Shown in pieces: positions 46,191 to 53,827 of a stretch of DNA of 64,000 nt. A program made the translations under genes and the position numbers. Numbering within the stretch: position 1 is the stretch's first letter; each line of letters starts with the position of its first letter. Source of the stretch: Clostridium frigidicarnis (lineage in GTDB: Bacteria; Bacillota; Clostridia; Clostridiales; Clostridiaceae); the NCBI RefSeq assembly GCF_900111985.1, contig NZ_FOKI01000001.1, forward strand, positions 62,001 to 126,000. The letters run 5' to 3'. The notes under the pieces were generated by a model. The model worked only from the letters and a program-made list of their open reading frames with translations, did not search any database and had not been told where the DNA came from.

Positions 46191-46715
46191 TTATTTGCGT
46201 ACGCCCAAATCTTCCCAGTTTGCTATTATTCCTAGAATATTGGATTTTCTTTTATTAATGACACTTTGATCCAAATTAAGTTCTCTACCTATACTAGTTT
46301 CTGTTCTCTTATCCTTGTATAACATTTTAAGCAATTTTTTAATATCTTCTTCTAAATAAACTATATTGTATTCTAAAATGGAATTATCCATTTCTATATT
46401 TAAAATAATATCTTCTATTTCCTCAATATGATCTTTAAGTGTATTTATTCTTTTCTCCTTTCTCTCCTCAATTCTAATCAATTCTGTTTCTGCATAAGAT
46501 GTGTTACTACTAGAGGTTTGAACTTTTTCATCCCAAGAAGGGCTCTTATACCCAACGTAATCCATTTTTTCGCTTTGTATTTGTTGTATTTGCTTTTTTA
46601 TATATTCAATTTTGTGTTTTAAGCTTTTTATCTTTTTTTCCTTATCATAAAAATTATATAATTTTTGTTCTATCCCTTCTTGTCTTTCCTTAGAAATAAT
46701 ATACTTTTTACCCAT
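46191..46715 (-). CDS. ArpU/RinA-like phage late transcription regulator
   Basis: 174 residues from the ATG at 46715 (AGGAGGAGG upstream). Coiled-coil N-terminus (YDKEKKIKSLKHKIEYIKKQ), a Ser-rich middle with GYKSPSWDEKVQTS, and a C-terminal sigma region 4-like helix-turn-helix (DKRTETSIGRELNLDQSVIN). This is the ArpU/RinA layout; such proteins switch on packaging and structural genes. Its place between early and late genes fits. Confidence 0.8.
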   Translation of the reverse strand: MGKKYIISKERQEGIEQKLYNFYDKEKKIKSLKHKIEYIKKQIQQIQSEKMDYVGYKSPSWDEKVQTSSSNTSYAETELIRIEERKEKRINTLKDHIEEIEDIILNIEMDNSILEYNIVYLEEDIKKLLKMLYKDKRTETSIGRELNLDQSVINKRKSNILGIIANWEDLGVRK

Positions 46716-46732
46716 ATAATCAAAACCTCCTC

Positions 46733-46963
46733 CTAGCATAGTTTAAATTGGTAATATTCTTCTCCGTTTATATCTTTCATTTTTTCAGTTGGTAAACTTC
46801 TATTTATATATTCCTCTTTTGTGATCTGGTCTACCTTATATCTAAAATCCCAATCTACCAATCGCCTTAAGTCTGTATTAATAGCATTCTCATGAGATAT
46901 AGTTACCTTTCTAAACCATATTTTTTCTTTATCCATAACTCTAAAATAAACATCAGTTTTCAT
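46733..46963 (-). CDS. Hypothetical phage protein
   Basis: 76 residues from the ATG at 46963, after AAGGTGATAG. It contains VYFRVMDKEKIWFRKVTISH and WDFRYKVDQITKEEYINRS. The end overlaps the upstream part of the late-regulator gene. A stem-loop (46983-47027) lies in its leader. Function unknown. Confidence 0.6.
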   Translation of the reverse strand: MKTDVYFRVMDKEKIWFRKVTISHENAINTDLRRLVDWDFRYKVDQITKEEYINRSLPTEKMKDINGEEYYQFKLC

Positions 46964-46982
46964 ACTATCACCTTGCAATTGA

Positions 46983-47027
46983 TTCCCAAGTGATAATATA
47001 GAGTTATAACAATATCCTCACTTGGAA
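46983..47027 (-). other. Leader stem-loop upstream of the 46733-46963 gene
   Basis: CCAAGTGA (46986-46993) pairs with TCACTTGG (47018-47025), with extra A-T pairing inside. No U-run follows on the minus strand, so it is not a standard terminator; it may mask or stabilise the leader. Confidence 0.5.
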
Positions 47028-47056
47028 CTATTTTATATGATTTCCTAAATAATATC

Positions 47057-47206
47057 TTATTTATTCTTAATCCTAGTAAATACTATTAGCATCCCATATA
47101 TTGCTCCAGCAATCCCCTGAAATTCTAATGGGATATCTCTAAAAAATAAAACTGCTAACAATACTAATAAGCTAAACGCTAAATCTTTAATTGTGTTTTC
47201 TGTCAT
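47057..47206 (-). CDS. Small two-helix membrane protein
   Basis: 49 residues: MTENTIKDLAFSLLVLLAVL, then a short loop (RDIPLEF) and IAGAIYGMLIVFTRI. Start at the ATG at 47206 after GTGAATAA. Found between the radical SAM gene and the 46733 gene. Function unknown. Confidence 0.55.
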   Translation of the reverse strand: MTENTIKDLAFSLLVLLAVLFFRDIPLEFQGIAGAIYGMLIVFTRIKNK

Positions 47207-47251
47207 TTATTCACCTACTTCCTCCACAACATATTTGCATTGCGACATTTA

Positions 47252-48121
47252 TTAAGCTATATAATCCTCAAATTTATCACAACTTCTAAAAATCCATTTA
47301 CTATTTACCCATCTTTGAAGTTGCTTAATATTTTTTGGTGCATTCCATTTTTCATATATCATCACGTATGGATCATAGTCTAATTCTTTAAGTTTATATA
47401 TCCTTTCTAAATCCTGTTCTATAGTGGTATTAAAATTAGTTAATACATACACTCTAAGTTTTCTAAAGTTAAAATCTAATAATGGTCTAAATTCTTTTAA
47501 TTTTTCATAAGTCTTAAATTCATAATTGTCCCATGCGAAATGTAACATTTTTAGTTTTAATTTATTTATCATTTTAGCTTTTTCATCTGTCATAAGCCTT
47601 ATATCTAACCCTTGCGTAAAATCTACCCATGAATTACTATCTATAAGTTGCTGTAATAGTTCTTTCCACTGGGCACAAGCTATTAGATTAGGATCCAAAA
47701 GTTTTATTTCTTTTTGACCATTCCAAAACTGATTCAAATCTGCAACTTTCTTACTGCATTGTCCTTCCTTTTCTGCTACTATGCAAAATTCACATCCTCT
47801 CGGGCACCCTCTTGTCAAATACCCATATGCTGTATCTTTTATATTATAAAGAGAGTAATCTGGGTATTGGTGTTCTATTTCTATAGGCAATTTATTTTGT
47901 AAGTCATAGCCTGTACCACCTTTGATTATCTCATCAGCGTTGACACATGTATCAAAGTCTTTAGTGAAAGTAAATACCTTACTCATATAAACTCTGTCAT
48001 AGTGCATCATAGGGAAAAACATTTCAACATTATCACCTTGCTTTTTATGCCATGCTGATATTTTCATTAAAGCCAAGTTTGGAAAGTTATGTCCATCAAC
48101 ATCAATTAAACCTACCTTCAA
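47252..48121 (-). CDS. Phage-encoded radical SAM protein
   Basis: 289 residues. An N-terminal Rossmann-like part (KVGLIDVDGHNFPNLALMKI) resembles B12-binding-like domains. The radical SAM cluster motif is RGCPRGCEFCIVAEKEG (CxxxCxxC) at ~111-118, followed by a TIM-barrel with KEIKLLDPNLIAC and DFTQGLDIRLM. The reaction is unknown. It sits among early genes next to small unknown proteins, so a role in nucleotide, tRNA or DNA modification during infection is possible but unproven. Confidence 0.85.
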   Translation of the reverse strand: MKVGLIDVDGHNFPNLALMKISAWHKKQGDNVEMFFPMMHYDRVYMSKVFTFTKDFDTCVNADEIIKGGTGYDLQNKLPIEIEHQYPDYSLYNIKDTAYGYLTRGCPRGCEFCIVAEKEGQCSKKVADLNQFWNGQKEIKLLDPNLIACAQWKELLQQLIDSNSWVDFTQGLDIRLMTDEKAKMINKLKLKMLHFAWDNYEFKTYEKLKEFRPLLDFNFRKLRVYVLTNFNTTIEQDLERIYKLKELDYDPYVMIYEKWNAPKNIKQLQRWVNSKWIFRSCDKFEDYIA

Positions 48122-48156
48122 ACCTTCACCTACTTTCTGTCACCTTATTTACAAAC

Positions 48157-48363
48157 TTAGAATTTTGAACTAATCGGAATTTCCGAATAGTTCCCATACT
48201 CAATAATTGTCGCTTTGTACTGACAATTTTCAAGAAACTTTTTTGCTTCTTCTGGCTTATCTGTACATAGCCTTAGTCCATTTTCCATTTTCTTTTCAAC
48301 TAATCCTGAAGCAACTAACTTATTAATTATTTCTGTATTTATAGTCATTAATAATTCGTACAT
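48157..48363 (-). CDS. Hypothetical small phage protein
   Basis: 68 residues from the ATG at 48363 (AAAGGAGAATTT upstream). It contains NKLVASGLVEKKMENGLRLC, similar to VSNTAYNLEKLEDGFRLC in the next gene, suggesting a shared fold. Unknown function. Confidence 0.6.
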   Translation of the reverse strand: MYELLMTINTEIINKLVASGLVEKKMENGLRLCTDKPEEAKKFLENCQYKATIIEYGNYSEIPISSKF

Positions 48364-48435
48364 AAATTCTCCTTTCAACTTGTAAATAATGCTTACAAGT
48401 TCGTCTTTTTTACAAAACTCTATTTGTATGATATA

Positions 48436-48744
48436 TTAACTAATTCCTCTAATTTCTTTATCAAATTTTCTTTTATTATTTACCCCTTCAAATGTTTTAT
48501 CTATTAACTTGGCTCTTTCTTCATCATTAAGGTTATTGAATTGTTCTTGTGTTTCTAATATATAAATTTCTTTAAATTCTCCCTGTATTTCTTCTTTAGT
48601 TAAATAAGTTAAATCTACTTGCAAACCTTCGGCACAAAGCCTAAACCCATCTTCTAATTTTTCTAAATTATATGCTGTATTTGATACCAAAGATTCTACA
48701 CTACCACCTTCATACATCACTTTTAATGCTTGTTCAATATTCAT
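48436..48744 (-). CDS. Hypothetical phage protein
   Basis: 102 residues from the ATG at 48744 after TTAGGAGGAATTTAT; the longer frame to 48816 overlaps the zinc-ribbon gene. It contains NIEQALKVMYEGGSVES, the GFRLC motif and TQEQFNNLNDEERAKLI. Unknown function. Confidence 0.6.
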   Translation of the reverse strand: MNIEQALKVMYEGGSVESLVSNTAYNLEKLEDGFRLCAEGLQVDLTYLTKEEIQGEFKEIYILETQEQFNNLNDEERAKLIDKTFEGVNNKRKFDKEIRGIS

Positions 48745-48776
48745 ATAAATTCCTCCTAAAGTCTTTGTATTACGAA

Positions 48777-49079
48777 CTATTCTTGTGGCGTTGTATACTT
48801 TAATTTTTGACCACAATTAGGGCAATGTTCATAATAAAGTTCATTAGCTTCATAATCTCCTACAACTTGTTTGCAGTTAGGACATAACATATTAAAATCA
48901 ATATCATATTCTCCACTAACTCCAATTCCTTTATTAACAGTATTAGTATCTACTTCTTTAGAAATTTGTTTTTCCAATGCTTCTATACTTGTCTGAAAAG
49001 CATATTTTATTTCAGAACAAATAAATTTACTTTTTATTTCCTCTTTCATAATATCTAAAGAATATTTACAATCCCTCAT
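48777..49079 (-). CDS. Zinc-ribbon phage protein
   Basis: 100 residues from the ATG at 49079 (GAGGTG upstream). Helical N-terminal part, then LCPNCKQVVGDYEANELYYE and HCPNCGQKLKY: two CPNC knuckles forming a zinc ribbon. Small proteins of this kind recur in clostridial phage early regions. Function unknown. Confidence 0.75.
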   Translation of the reverse strand: MRDCKYSLDIMKEEIKSKFICSEIKYAFQTSIEALEKQISKEVDTNTVNKGIGVSGEYDIDFNMLCPNCKQVVGDYEANELYYEHCPNCGQKLKYTTPQE

Positions 49080-49145
49080 TATCACACCTCACTTTAATTG
49101 TGTTGTATTTTCTTTTATTAATTTTGCTTCCATATTTCCCTCAAT

Positions 49146-49388
49146 TTATTTTAATGATTGAATCATCACTTCTTTTTTTAATTCTTTAAGACTTTTAATG
49201 TGATTTTCTAGTTCATCAATCTTATCATCAATACAATAATTCATTACTGTTGCCATGCTAGTTTTATACAGCATAGAATAATTTCCCATTGAGTCATGTA
49301 TGTGTTGTTTATCTACACCTACCTTATCAGCTACATCTTGATAACTAAATCCAGTTAGTTTTTTGAATTTTTTATAAAGTTCTTTCAT
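49146..49388 (-). CDS. HTH-like phage protein, paralogue of the 49883 gene
   Basis: 80 residues: LYKKFKKLTGFSYQDVADKV, then GVDKQHIHDSMGNYS looks like a helix-turn-helix, and the C-terminus is a short coiled coil ending ENHIKSLKELKKEV. It matches the 49883-50146 protein in length and layout. A 33-bp repeat (49445-49477) lies upstream of it. Confidence 0.65.
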   Translation of the reverse strand: MKELYKKFKKLTGFSYQDVADKVGVDKQHIHDSMGNYSMLYKTSMATVMNYCIDDKIDELENHIKSLKELKKEVMIQSLK

Positions 49389-49444
49389 TCAATTACCTTC
49401 CTTATTTCTGATTTATTCGTCAATTCATTTTGATTTATTATTGA

Positions 49445-49477
49445 TTTTAGTCAATTATTTATGACGTAATATTTACA
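49445..49477. repeat. 33-bp repeat upstream of an HTH-like gene, copy 1
   Basis: On the minus strand TGTAAATA, then ACGTC, then TAATTGACTAAAAT. It matches 50207-50239 at most positions. TTGACT may be a -35 element. Found only upstream of the two paralogous HTH-like genes. Confidence 0.6.
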
Positions 49478-49491
49478 AATATAGATTCATA

Positions 49492-49896
49492 TTAAAACTC
49501 TAATAATTTTTGATCCTCATAAATGTTTCCTATGACTTCAATTTTATAATCAAAAGATAATGCCCATATAAAAGGTCTTAAATCTTTATCTTTCAAACTC
49601 CCTCTTAATCCAAAAGAATAATAATCATACACAACAATTTGTATTGATGTTTCCTCACTTGTTAACCTTTTTTTGTTACAATTTTCATAATGTCTTTCAG
49701 TAAATTTCACAATATCTCCTTCATAAATTTCTTTTCCATTTTCGTCTTTTAATCCTGTATATTGCATTAAAATTTCTTCTCCTATGCAACTTGAATTATC
49801 ATTAGCACTAACCTTATCACCTATAAATCTAAGGCTACAAACATCATATATATATTTATGTTTTTTGCACCATGCTCTGAATTTAATCTCTCTCAT
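49492..49896 (-). CDS. YopX family phage protein
   Basis: 134 residues. The YopX (PF09643) signature is clear: MREIKFRAWCKKHKYIYD, MQYTGLKDENGKEIYEGDIV and DLRPFIWALS. These proteins are frequent in Firmicutes phages; function unknown. Its start overlaps the end of the 49883 gene by 14 bases. Confidence 0.9.
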   Translation of the reverse strand: MREIKFRAWCKKHKYIYDVCSLRFIGDKVSANDNSSCIGEEILMQYTGLKDENGKEIYEGDIVKFTERHYENCNKKRLTSEETSIQIVVYDYYSFGLRGSLKDKDLRPFIWALSFDYKIEVIGNIYEDQKLLEF

Positions 49897-50146
49897 TATT
49901 AACCCTCCTTAAAATTTCCTTAAGCTCTTTCAATTCTCTAATTCTCTTCTCATGTCTTTCTATTTCTTTTGCAAATTCTTTCTCTATAACACAGTTAATG
50001 CATACTAGAAATCTTTTAGCTGGTTGTTTTCCTTCATCAATCATGTTAAATGCATAATGTAAACCTTGTTTTGTATATCCAGTTAATTTTTCAATTTCTA
50101 CACCCTTTAAACCAATCTCTTTTTTAAAATCAGAATAGCTTTCCAT
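49883..50146 (-). CDS. HTH-like phage protein, paralogue of the 49146 gene
   Basis: 87 residues from the ATG at 50146 (GGTGGCGGA before it). YSDFKKEIGLKGVEIEKLTG, then YTKQGLHYAFNMIDE resembles a helix-turn-helix; the C-terminus is a coiled coil (IERHEKRIRELKELKEIL). Similar in plan to the 49146 protein. Copy 2 of the 33-bp repeat is upstream. Confidence 0.65.
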   Translation of the reverse strand: MESYSDFKKEIGLKGVEIEKLTGYTKQGLHYAFNMIDEGKQPAKRFLVCINCVIEKEFAKEIERHEKRIRELKELKEILRRVNNERD

Positions 50147-50206
50147 TCCGCCACCCTCTTTCACCTTTTAAGCTAATTTAGTAATTTCTCTTTACCTTTT
50201 CAGTTA

Positions 50207-50239
50207 TTTTAGTCAAATAATTAAGACGTCTTATTTACA
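50207..50239. repeat. 33-bp repeat upstream of an HTH-like gene, copy 2
   Basis: On the minus strand TGTAAATAAGACGTCTTAAT and then TATTTGACTAAAA. The centre AAGACGTCTT is a perfect 10-bp palindrome. It matches copy 1 at 49445-49477. Confidence 0.6.
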
Positions 50240-50247
50240 TTAGATAA

Positions 50248-50724
50248 CTATTCTTCTACTGTATAAAAATAATTCTTGCTAAAATTCACTGTTTTTCCTG
50301 TTTCATCAACTATTGAATATTTATCATCATATTCACTTACAAGATCATATTCTTTGTTACAAATAATTCTTTTATTATCAAATTGGTCTGTTATCGTTTC
50401 CCTTGCTTTTATTTTAAAAATCTCTTCTACTTCTATATCTTCATATTCCTCGTCTATCTTAGTAAAATTAATTCCTTGTTGTTCTTGACCATCTCTAAAA
50501 AGGCTTTCGCCTTTTATTAAAGGACATCCATATCCTTCATAATCTGAATCATTAGCTTTATTCCATGCTATATCATAGGCTATAGATGCGTATTTATCAT
50601 AACATTCATCTAAATTATGCATATATCTTTCGAAACCTTTTATAAATTCCTCATTGATAATACTTTCATCAATTTCTATTTCATATTCCTTTTCTTGAAC
50701 TACCTTTACTTTAAATTTTTTCAT
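50248..50724 (-). CDS. Hypothetical phage protein
   Basis: 158 residues from the ATG at 50724 (GAAAGGGTG upstream). It opens MKKFKVKVVQEKEYEIEIDE, is acidic, and contains WNKANDSDYEGYGCPLIKGE and VEEIFKIKARETITDQFDN. No family recognised. Early region. Confidence 0.6.
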   Translation of the reverse strand: MKKFKVKVVQEKEYEIEIDESIINEEFIKGFERYMHNLDECYDKYASIAYDIAWNKANDSDYEGYGCPLIKGESLFRDGQEQQGINFTKIDEEYEDIEVEEIFKIKARETITDQFDNKRIICNKEYDLVSEYDDKYSIVDETGKTVNFSKNYFYTVEE

Positions 50725-50767
50725 AATTAACACCCTTTCAATAGTCTTATTTACGTTATTATTCAAT

Positions 50768-51355
50768 TTACCTTGCTTCTTTTTTACTTACTGTTTTCCC
50801 CCTTCTTCTAAACTCCTTAATTAATTCTTTGTTTGAAAATTCTTTTAACATACTAACTTTTAAATCTTTATATTCAAACCTATCTAATAAATAGTCAACT
50901 TGAACATTTAAAACTTCTGCCAATTTATCTAAAACATTTATACTTGGATTTTCTTTTTGCCCTAGTTCCAATTGTTGTAAATAAGAAGTTGAAATTTTAA
51001 TCAACTCAGCTAATTGCTTTTGAGTTAAATTTCTTTCTTTTCTTAGCTTTTTTATATTTTCCCCTAACATAAGCATTTCCTTTATTTCTTTCACTTCATA
51101 TCCTAAATTCTCATTAGACTTTGTAATTATTTCTCTAAGGTCTTCTACTTTATCTTGGGTTACTTCTAATTCTCCTCTTATTACTTTTTCTAAATATACT
51201 GTGCTATGCTGTTCAAGTTTATTTAAATCTTTCCTAGCATTAATTATTTGATCCTTAACCTTTTTTTCTGTTTCCATATTCAAATATATTAATCTACTAA
51301 CAATAACCCCTACACAAATCGTTAGACTTAAATTTAAAACTAGTAACATAATCAT
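50768..51355 (-). CDS. Membrane-anchored XRE-type regulator
   Basis: 195 residues. The order is unusual: a hydrophobic helix at the N-terminus (LLVLNLSLTICVGVIVSRLI), then a ~65-residue coiled coil (TEKKVKDQIINARKDLNKLE...), then an HTH_3 domain (GENIKKLRKERNLTQKQLAE, KISTSYLQQLELGQKENPS) at ~98-157 and a basic tail. The frame is continuous. Its ATG overlaps the stop of the preceding gene (ATGA). DNA binding from the membrane is implied; targets unknown. Confidence 0.78.
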   Translation of the reverse strand: MIMLLVLNLSLTICVGVIVSRLIYLNMETEKKVKDQIINARKDLNKLEQHSTVYLEKVIRGELEVTQDKVEDLREIITKSNENLGYEVKEIKEMLMLGENIKKLRKERNLTQKQLAELIKISTSYLQQLELGQKENPSINVLDKLAEVLNVQVDYLLDRFEYKDLKVSMLKEFSNKELIKEFRRRGKTVSKKEAR

Positions 51356-51735
51356 ATTTGTATAAACTCCTTTCCCATATCCTCGCTTATGGCTTTAAAA
51401 TTAATAACTGGAATGTCAATCTCGTTCTGTATTAACCAATCTAAAATTTCAACATTATATACTTTATTTTTATTTTTAAATTTTTCTCTAAATTCTTTTT
51501 CTATTGTGCTATAACCCTTATATACTTTACCTTTGGTACACTGTTCAGGTGGTTTTTTCTTTATAGATTTTTTTAGTTTCTGGTATTCTTTTTTATCTAG
51601 TGTCTTTAACAACCATTTATTAAATCCTTTATGCTTTATACCTGCCTTTTCTGCTGCTATAGCTTGAGAGCATTTTTCTTTTCTTATGATTTCTAAAGTC
51701 TTTTGGTATGCTACAATATTTTTACTTGTATACAT
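51352..51735 (-). CDS. Hypothetical DNA-binding-like phage protein
   Basis: 127 residues, basic. The start KNIVAYQKTLEIIRKEKCSQ and AIAAEKAGIKHKGFNKWLLK looks like a helix-turn-helix; the middle is Lys/Pro-rich (KSIKKKPPEQCTKGKV). GGAGG precedes the ATG. Between helicase loader and membrane-bound regulator. Unknown function. Confidence 0.6.
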   Translation of the reverse strand: MYTSKNIVAYQKTLEIIRKEKCSQAIAAEKAGIKHKGFNKWLLKTLDKKEYQKLKKSIKKKPPEQCTKGKVYKGYSTIEKEFREKFKNKNKVYNVEILDWLIQNEIDIPVINFKAISEDMGKEFIQI

Positions 51736-51748
51736 TTCTAAACCTCCA

Positions 51749-52528
51749 TTACTTTAACCTATAATTATTTTCCTTTCCTTCTATCTCTATAATGTAATCT
51801 TTGCACATCTGGTAAATTCTACTTCCTATGCCTTCATCAAAATTTAGCATTCTTTCCATGACAAATTCACTCGAAACTATTATTGGTAAACGATTTAAGT
51901 ACCTATAATTAATAATTTCAAACATAATATTTATATCAGATTCATTAATCTTACCCTTATATAGATCATCTATTAGAAGTATTTCAGCTACTTGGTACTT
52001 GCTTATAGTTTTCTTATAATATTCTTCATCAGTCATATTTTGCTTTACCTTTGTAATTACATCTCTATAAGGCATGTACACAACCTTGTATCCTTTTTTC
52101 ATAAAGTTTATTGCTAATGCAATACTAAGGTGGGTCTTCCCACTTCCAACTTGTCCACATAGCATTATACTATTTTGTTTATTTTTCCTTATCTTCTTAA
52201 AGTTTTGAAAATATTCTATAGCTGTCTCTTTTGCTACTTTGCTACTGTCATTCCAAGCTTTAAAAGTATTAAATGTTTGGGTTGCTGTTTCTATGTTTAT
52301 GCCACTATTATTCCATTGTCTTTTAACTATTTCTTTTTTCAAACACTCGCATTGTTTAAAAGTTGGTTGACTATTTTCATTAGGGATTATTATATAACCC
52401 GTATCTTTGCACAATTCACAATTATATAAGGTCGTCGCACTCAGATTTTCCTGTGAGTTTTGGTTTTGGCACTTTAAATCCTGTGTATTTGCCCTCACCT
52501 TGTTTAATATTCTCCCTAGTGCTTCCAT
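51749..52528 (-). CDS. dnaC: DnaC-like helicase loader (AAA+ ATPase)
   Basis: 259 residues. The N-terminal zinc knuckle has CELCKDTGYIIIPNE and QCEC; Walker A is MLCGQVGSGKTHLS; Walker B is ILLIDDLYKG; sensor I is in PIIVSSEFVME. It loads the host replicative helicase at the phage origin. Its ATG follows a perfect AAGGAGG, and its first 107 bases overlap the end of the replisome organiser gene in another frame. Confidence 0.92.
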   Translation of the reverse strand: MEALGRILNKVRANTQDLKCQNQNSQENLSATTLYNCELCKDTGYIIIPNENSQPTFKQCECLKKEIVKRQWNNSGINIETATQTFNTFKAWNDSSKVAKETAIEYFQNFKKIRKNKQNSIMLCGQVGSGKTHLSIALAINFMKKGYKVVYMPYRDVITKVKQNMTDEEYYKKTISKYQVAEILLIDDLYKGKINESDINIMFEIINYRYLNRLPIIVSSEFVMERMLNFDEGIGSRIYQMCKDYIIEIEGKENNYRLK

Positions 52529-53333
52529 TAGATACCTCCTTATTGTTATTGTTGTAGTTACCTTCTAATACTTTTATAAAATTGTTAGGCTTTACAAACC
52601 AATCAAACGTTATAACCCAACCACGATCATTTTGTCCTTTCAAAAATGGTCTAGTTTTTACATTTTCTATTGCAAGTAAAATATTTTCTAAACCATATTC
52701 TTTTATCCTAGCATTAAGCATGGTGTATCTATTAGTACCATAATTGATAGATACTAATTTATTAAGATTTAAAGAGTTCCATTTATCAATAATAGGTTGC
52801 AACTTGTTGTTACTAACTATATCTTTAGATATAGCACCTTCTTTCTCTATCTTTATATCTATCTCTTTCTCTAACTCTATCTCTATCTCTATCTCTGGTG
52901 GATGTTCGTCCGACATTTGTCCGGACACTTGTCCAATTAATAATGTATTATTTTTCTCTGCTTCTATTTTCTTCCTATACTCTCTCTTTCTATCTCCTTC
53001 AGAACTACTTTTGCCTATAAAGTTTTGTATATCAAGCATATATATTGCACCATTATCCAATATTTCTATTAAACCTAAATCTTTAAATATACTTAATGCC
53101 TTTTCTACTATTACGCTATTATGACCAGTTATTGTTGCAATCATTTTTGGATTGTAAGGAATATGATCCTTAAATACAAGCTTACCGTTATTTTTTAAAG
53201 ACTTAAGATATAACTTCATTAGTATGTCAGAATACATATAGCCATTTTCCATACTTTGCAATAATTTTATATCCTCAGTATCATAGAAATTATCTTTAAT
53301 CTTAAGGTAGTAATATTTCTTATTATCAGCCAT
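52422..53333 (-). CDS. Phage replisome organiser (DnaD-like N-terminal domain)
   Basis: 303 residues. The winged-helix N-terminal domain (YYLKIKDNFYDTEDIKLLQS, GYMYSDILMKLYLKSLKNNG) is typical of Phage_rep_org_N (PF09681). A charged linker runs ~125-175. The C-terminal part with GWVITFDWFVKPNNFIKVLEG is the DnaD/DnaB2-like tail. It binds the origin and recruits the helicase loader encoded next. Confidence 0.92.
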   Translation of the reverse strand: MADNKKYYYLKIKDNFYDTEDIKLLQSMENGYMYSDILMKLYLKSLKNNGKLVFKDHIPYNPKMIATITGHNSVIVEKALSIFKDLGLIEILDNGAIYMLDIQNFIGKSSSEGDRKREYRKKIEAEKNNTLLIGQVSGQMSDEHPPEIEIEIELEKEIDIKIEKEGAISKDIVSNNKLQPIIDKWNSLNLNKLVSINYGTNRYTMLNARIKEYGLENILLAIENVKTRPFLKGQNDRGWVITFDWFVKPNNFIKVLEGNYNNNNKEVSNGSTRENIKQGEGKYTGFKVPKPKLTGKSECDDLI

Positions 53334-53337
53334 TAAA

Positions 53338-53490
53338 TCACCTCATATCTACTAATAAGAAAATTAATACAGGAACTAGGCAGATAATACCCGCACCCCA
53401 TTTTAATTCTTGGCTTGGCTTCTTCTCCACGTTATTCATACAGATTATTATTAGCGTTAATACCACTAAAGTACTGTATAGCCTTAACAT
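53338..53490 (-). CDS. Small two-helix membrane protein
   Basis: 50 residues: MLRLYSTLVVLTLIIICMNN, a short charged loop (VEKKPSQELKW) and GAGIICLVPVLIFLLVDMR. AGGAAGAAT precedes the ATG at 53490. Its coding end includes the ribosome site of the replisome organiser. Unknown function. Confidence 0.6.
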   Translation of the reverse strand: MLRLYSTLVVLTLIIICMNNVEKKPSQELKWGAGIICLVPVLIFLLVDMR

Positions 53491-53618
53491 TATTCTTCCT
53501 CCATAATTTCATGTACTATTTTTAACCATCTATCAGTTTGCTCTATTGCTTCTTCATCACTGCAATTCAAGAACCTTTTAGTAACTTCAACTAACATCTT
53601 CTTTATTTCCTCATTCAT
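53490..53618 (-). CDS. Small acidic phage protein
   Basis: 42 residues: MNEEIKKMLVEVTKRFLNCS, DEEAIEQTDRWLKIVHEIME, then EE. All helical and acidic. The stop overlaps the start of the following membrane protein (TAATG). Unknown. Confidence 0.55.
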   Translation of the reverse strand: MNEEIKKMLVEVTKRFLNCSDEEAIEQTDRWLKIVHEIMEEE

Positions 53619-53637
53619 CACTCATTATTCTCCTTTA

Positions 53638-53808
53638 CTATATAATTTTTTCTAAATATTTCTTATTTAAACTTTGATTTTCATTACTTAGCGGAGTTAC
53701 AAAAACTCCTATATTAATTTTTACTTTTTTGCATTCTTCTTTAAATTGTTCCATAGTGTAAATACCATGAGAGTTTAGATATTCCCAAGCTTTTTTCATA
53801 TCGTTCAT
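53638..53808 (-). CDS. Small phage protein
   Basis: 56 residues from the ATG at 53808 (TAGGAGGAAATCCC upstream). It contains MNDMKKAWEYLNSHGIYTME and FKEECKKVKINIGVF. Short proteins of this type are common in clostridial phage early operons; function unknown. Confidence 0.6.
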   Translation of the reverse strand: MNDMKKAWEYLNSHGIYTMEQFKEECKKVKINIGVFVTPLSNENQSLNKKYLEKII

Positions 53809-53827
53809 AGTGGGATTTCCTCCTAGA

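Noticed and set aside
49441-50239. CRISPR array
   Set aside because: Only two distant copies of the 33-bp unit with genes between, and no cas genes; the repeats are upstream elements.
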